Source: Treponema primitia ZAS-1 | GTDB taxonomy: Bacteria; Spirochaetota; Spirochaetia; Treponematales; Breznakiellaceae | DNA: 64,000 bases | Assembly: GCF_000297095.1 (NCBI RefSeq) | Contig: NZ_AEEA01000050.1 | Coordinates: forward strand, 1-64,000 | Reading direction: 5' to 3' | Shown: positions 61,592-64,000 of the stretch, in pieces | Layout of the letters: each line of letters begins with the position of its first letter | How positions within the stretch are numbered: the first letter of the stretch is position 1 | The notes under the pieces: model-generated | What the model was told of the DNA's origin: nothing | What the model saw: the letters and a program-made list of their open reading frames with translations, nothing else | Database searches by the model: none | Program-made: the position numbers and the translations under genes

Positions 61592-64000
61592 TTCGTTGCA
61601 AGCTGCCTGGGAATTTCCTGTGCCTCATCGGGCGAGGCGCAGGCGCTCGACTCGACAAATACTACCAGACGGTGGGTGGAGTTATTTCCCCAGCGGGGGC
61701 ATAGCTTCGTTGTATCCTCCGTCGCCTATAGCCCTAACGGTAAATTTATCGTTTCCGGTTCCGCGGATAGTACGGTCAAAATATGGGATCTTGAAACCGG
61801 CCGGGAAATATGGACCTTTCCGGAACATGATTCCACGGTAAAATCCGTAAGCTACAGCCCCGATGGCCGGTTTATCGCCTCGGGTTCTGCAGATTATACT
61901 ATCAGAATATGGGACGTTGAAACCGGCCAGAGCTTACAGACCCTTTCCGGACATACTTCAGTTGTCAACTCCATCGCCTATAGCCCTGACGGGCGTTTCC
62001 TCGCTTCCGGATCAAGCGACAGGACTATCAGAATATGGGACGTTGAAACCGGTCAGAACTTAAAGACCCTTTCCGGGCATTCTTTGTGGATAAATTCCGT
62101 ACGATACAGCCCCGATGGCAGAACTATCGCTTCCGGCTCCAGGGATAGTACCGTAAAACTGTGGAACGCCGAAACCGGCCGGGAACTGCGGACCCTCTCC
62201 GGACATACCGATGAGGTGAATGCCATCCGGTTCAGTCCCGACGGTAAGTTTATCGCCACCGGTTCTTCGGACAATACTATCAAAATATGGGATACCGTAA
62301 ACGGCCGGGAGCTTCGTACCCTTACTGGGCATACCGGGGTAGTACGGGCCTTGGACTACAGTCCCGATGGCAAGTATATTGCTTCCGGTTCCAGTGTAGA
62401 TTCGACCATCAAGATATGGGATGCCGGGACCGGAGAGGAACTCCGGAGCTTTGGTTCCACCGGTATCGAAACCCTAAGTTACAGCCCCAATGGCAGGTTT
62501 ATTGCTTCAGGCTGTCTGGACAATACCATACGGCTATGGGAAGCCTCGACAGGCCGGGAAACCCAAAGCTTGGTTGGCCGGTCCTCCTGGGTACGGGCTC
62601 TGGCCTACAGTCCTGACGGCAGGTATATCGCCTCCGGCTCAACGGACAGGATCATTCGGATTAGGGAAACCGGAAGCGGCCGGGAAATCCTGACCCTCCG
62701 GGGACACACCGCTTCTGTGCGTGCGGTGGCTTACAGCCCCGATGGTAAGTATGTCGCTTCCGGCGCCGCGGACAACACAATTAGAATATGGGACGCGGCA
62801 ACCGGCCGGGAACGGCTAATCATCTTTGGACACTCTTCTATAGTAAAATCAGTGGCCTACAGTCCCGATGGGCAGTATCTCATCTCCGGCTCATCGGATA
62901 CCACCGTTAAAGTATGGGAGCCCCAGAGCGGTAAGGAGTTATGGACCTTCACGGGACATTTCGACGGGGTTAACTCGGTGGCCTATAGCCCCGACGGTAT
63001 GAACATTATTTCCGGGGCTGCGGATAACACCATTAAAATATGGAATGTGGCAAGCGGATCCGTTTTGGCGACCCTCCGGGGCCATACTGCCCCGATACTA
63101 TCCCTGAGTTATAGTCCGGATGGCCGGTATATCGCCTCCGGTTCCATGGACGGGACCTTCAGGGTATGGGATGTTGAAGGGGGTAAGGAGATATGGATTA
63201 TTTCGGGTTATTCGAATTATATAAAATCCGGCCTTGCCTACAGTCCCAACGGCAGATTCATAGCCGCCACCATGAAAAACAAAAGCATTGGGATATTTGA
63301 TGCTGCAACCGGCCGGGAGCTTAGGACCCTGTCGGGGCATACCGGCGAAGTATATGATCTTGCCTATAGCCCCAATGGATTGTTCCTGGCTTCCGCTTCC
63401 CTGGACGGCGCCACCCGTACCTGGGATATCACAACGGGCCGGGAAATTACCCAAAGTATCGGCTTTAACGACGGCGAGTGGATCAGCATTACCCCCGACG
63501 GGTATTACACCGCATCCGCCAGGGGCGATAGGTACTTCAATGTCCGGGTAGGTAAGGATGTTTATGGTTTGGAGCTCTACCGTCCGGCCTTTTATAATCC
63601 CTCCATAGTTCATGCCCGACTTCAGGGCCGAAAAATTCGGAATTCCCGGTCTCTCCATAATATTAATACCCTTGGTATTCCCCCAACCCTTAACATCAAT
63701 TTTTTCGCGGGACTATCCGTAACGGCTAGCGATCAAAACTTCCCCCTGCAAAGTTTCAGGGTCTACCTGAACGGCAAACTTATTGGGGCGGACAAGCTGG
63801 ACGGCCTTGCCGGGCTTGGCCTTAAGGCGGCGCCCACGGGGATCTCCGTAACGGGAAAGCGTAAGGAGGTGGAGTTTGAACTGCCCCTGACTTTGGATGC
63901 CGGAACGAACAGGATTGATGTGACGGTCTTTAACGGCTATACCGAAGGCCGGGCTTCCCTAACGGTAGAACCGCCTCGGGGCAACAAGCAACTTGCAACG
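61526..64000 (+). CDS. Secreted WD40-repeat protein, probable WD40-caspase protein (3' end beyond window)
   Basis: 825 codons are open to the window edge. An N-terminal hydrophobic segment with VASC and GISC may be a signal peptide or lipobox. Residues about 60-650 hold fourteen WD40 repeats by my count (SPDGRFIASGS...IRIWD), enough for two seven-bladed propellers. Then GEWISITPDGYYTAS and LYRPAFYNPSIV, and an Ig-like segment ending TVFNGYTEGRASLTVE follow. In known WD40-caspase (peptidase C14) proteins this order is followed by a caspase domain, which would lie just outside. The last visible bases again carry the dispersed repeat CGTTGCAAGTTGC (reverse complement at 63988-64000). Confidence 0.85.
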   Translation, partial: MVKQVRIFKKFFHSGLVIPVGIFVASCLGISCASSGEAQALDSTNTTRRWVELFPQRGHSFVVSSVAYSPNGKFIVSGSADSTVKIWDLETGREIWTFPEHDSTVKSVSYSPDGRFIASGSADYTIRIWDVETGQSLQTLSGHTSVVNSIAYSPDGRFLASGSSDRTIRIWDVETGQNLKTLSGHSLWINSVRYSPDGRTIASGSRDSTVKLWNAETGRELRTLSGHTDEVNAIRFSPDGKFIATGSSDNTIKIWDTVNGRELRTLTGHTGVVRALDYSPDGKYIASGSSVDSTIKIWDAGTGEELRSFGSTGIETLSYSPNGRFIASGCLDNTIRLWEASTGRETQSLVGRSSWVRALAYSPDGRYIASGSTDRIIRIRETGSGREILTLRGHTASVRAVAYSPDGKYVASGAADNTIRIWDAATGRERLIIFGHSSIVKSVAYSPDGQYLISGSSDTTVKVWEPQSGKELWTFTGHFDGVNSVAYSPDGMNIISGAADNTIKIWNVASGSVLATLRGHTAPILSLSYSPDGRYIASGSMDGTFRVWDVEGGKEIWIISGYSNYIKSGLAYSPNGRFIAATMKNKSIGIFDAATGRELRTLSGHTGEVYDLAYSPNGLFLASASLDGATRTWDITTGREITQSIGFNDGEWISITPDGYYTASARGDRYFNVRVGKDVYGLELYRPAFYNPSIVHARLQGRKIRNSRSLHNINTLGIPPTLNINFFAGLSVTASDQNFPLQSFRVYLNGKLIGADKLDGLAGLGLKAAPTGISVTGKRKEVEFELPLTLDAGTNRIDVTVFNGYTEGRASLTVEPPRGNKQLAT

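Overview
The window looks like a chromosomal segment of a free-living or gut-associated spirochaete, most likely a termite-gut type Treponema. I infer this from the EF-G type (mitochondrial-like G1 motif AHIDSGKTT), the stacked hybrid kinases and BMP-type lipoproteins, an [FeFe]-hydrogenase-like sensor protein, the many Cys-lipobox lipoproteins, and a GC content that looks close to 50%. The species was not established. No rRNA, tRNA, CRISPR array, transposase or phage gene was seen.

Positions 1-24756 (all minus strand) form one very long, tightly packed signalling operon with many 4-8 nt start/stop overlaps. It holds six large hybrid histidine kinases (one running off the left edge), all with kinase and receiver domains plus an HPt domain and a conserved C-terminal helical tail. 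Their sensor halves differ: a PAS domain, a periplasmic beta-propeller, multi-pass membrane regions, and two dCACHE domains. Interleaved are two BMP-family ligand-binding lipoproteins, two paralogous diacylglycerol-kinase-like lipid kinases, and several short ORFs that look like remnants. No DNA-binding output regulator lies in the cluster, so the output is elsewhere or not transcriptional.

Positions 24896-33162 (plus) hold a bacterial alpha-2-macroglobulin lipoprotein with an intact thioester motif, overlapping a penicillin-binding protein 1C gene. This pairing is well known as an envelope-defence unit. A large foldback element (33170-33348) follows in a gene-poor gap.

Positions 33663-41215 hold a small lipoprotein, a NarL/DesK-type two-component pair, a divergent multi-pass membrane protein, an [FeFe]-hydrogenase-like protein fused to a chemotaxis-type signalling domain, and a B12-binding radical SAM protein preceded by a small four-Cys protein. 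Several genes here carry in-frame tandem duplications, and a short dispersed GC-rich repeat containing CGTTGCAAGT appears inside coding regions.

Positions 41276-49102 hold housekeeping genes: ptsI, der, a MerR-type regulator, an Rsm22-type methyltransferase, and on the opposite strand a PSP1-domain protein, a YaaR-family protein, a bactofilin and an M23 peptidase.

Positions 49198-58476 form a sugar (probably xylose) sensing and uptake locus: a membrane-anchored binding protein, a YesM/LytS-type kinase and an AraC-type response regulator (a three-gene sensor like XylFII-LytS-YesN), then a lipoprotein binding protein, and a XylF-XylG-XylH-type ABC transporter. Repeated sequences in the two promoter regions are operator candidates.

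Positions 58473-64000 hold EF-G, a RecA/KaiC-like ATPase, and a 14-repeat WD40 protein that leaves the window. The WD40 gene's ribosome-binding site, start codon and signal peptide are a diverged copy of the 5' end of the neighbouring ATPase gene.
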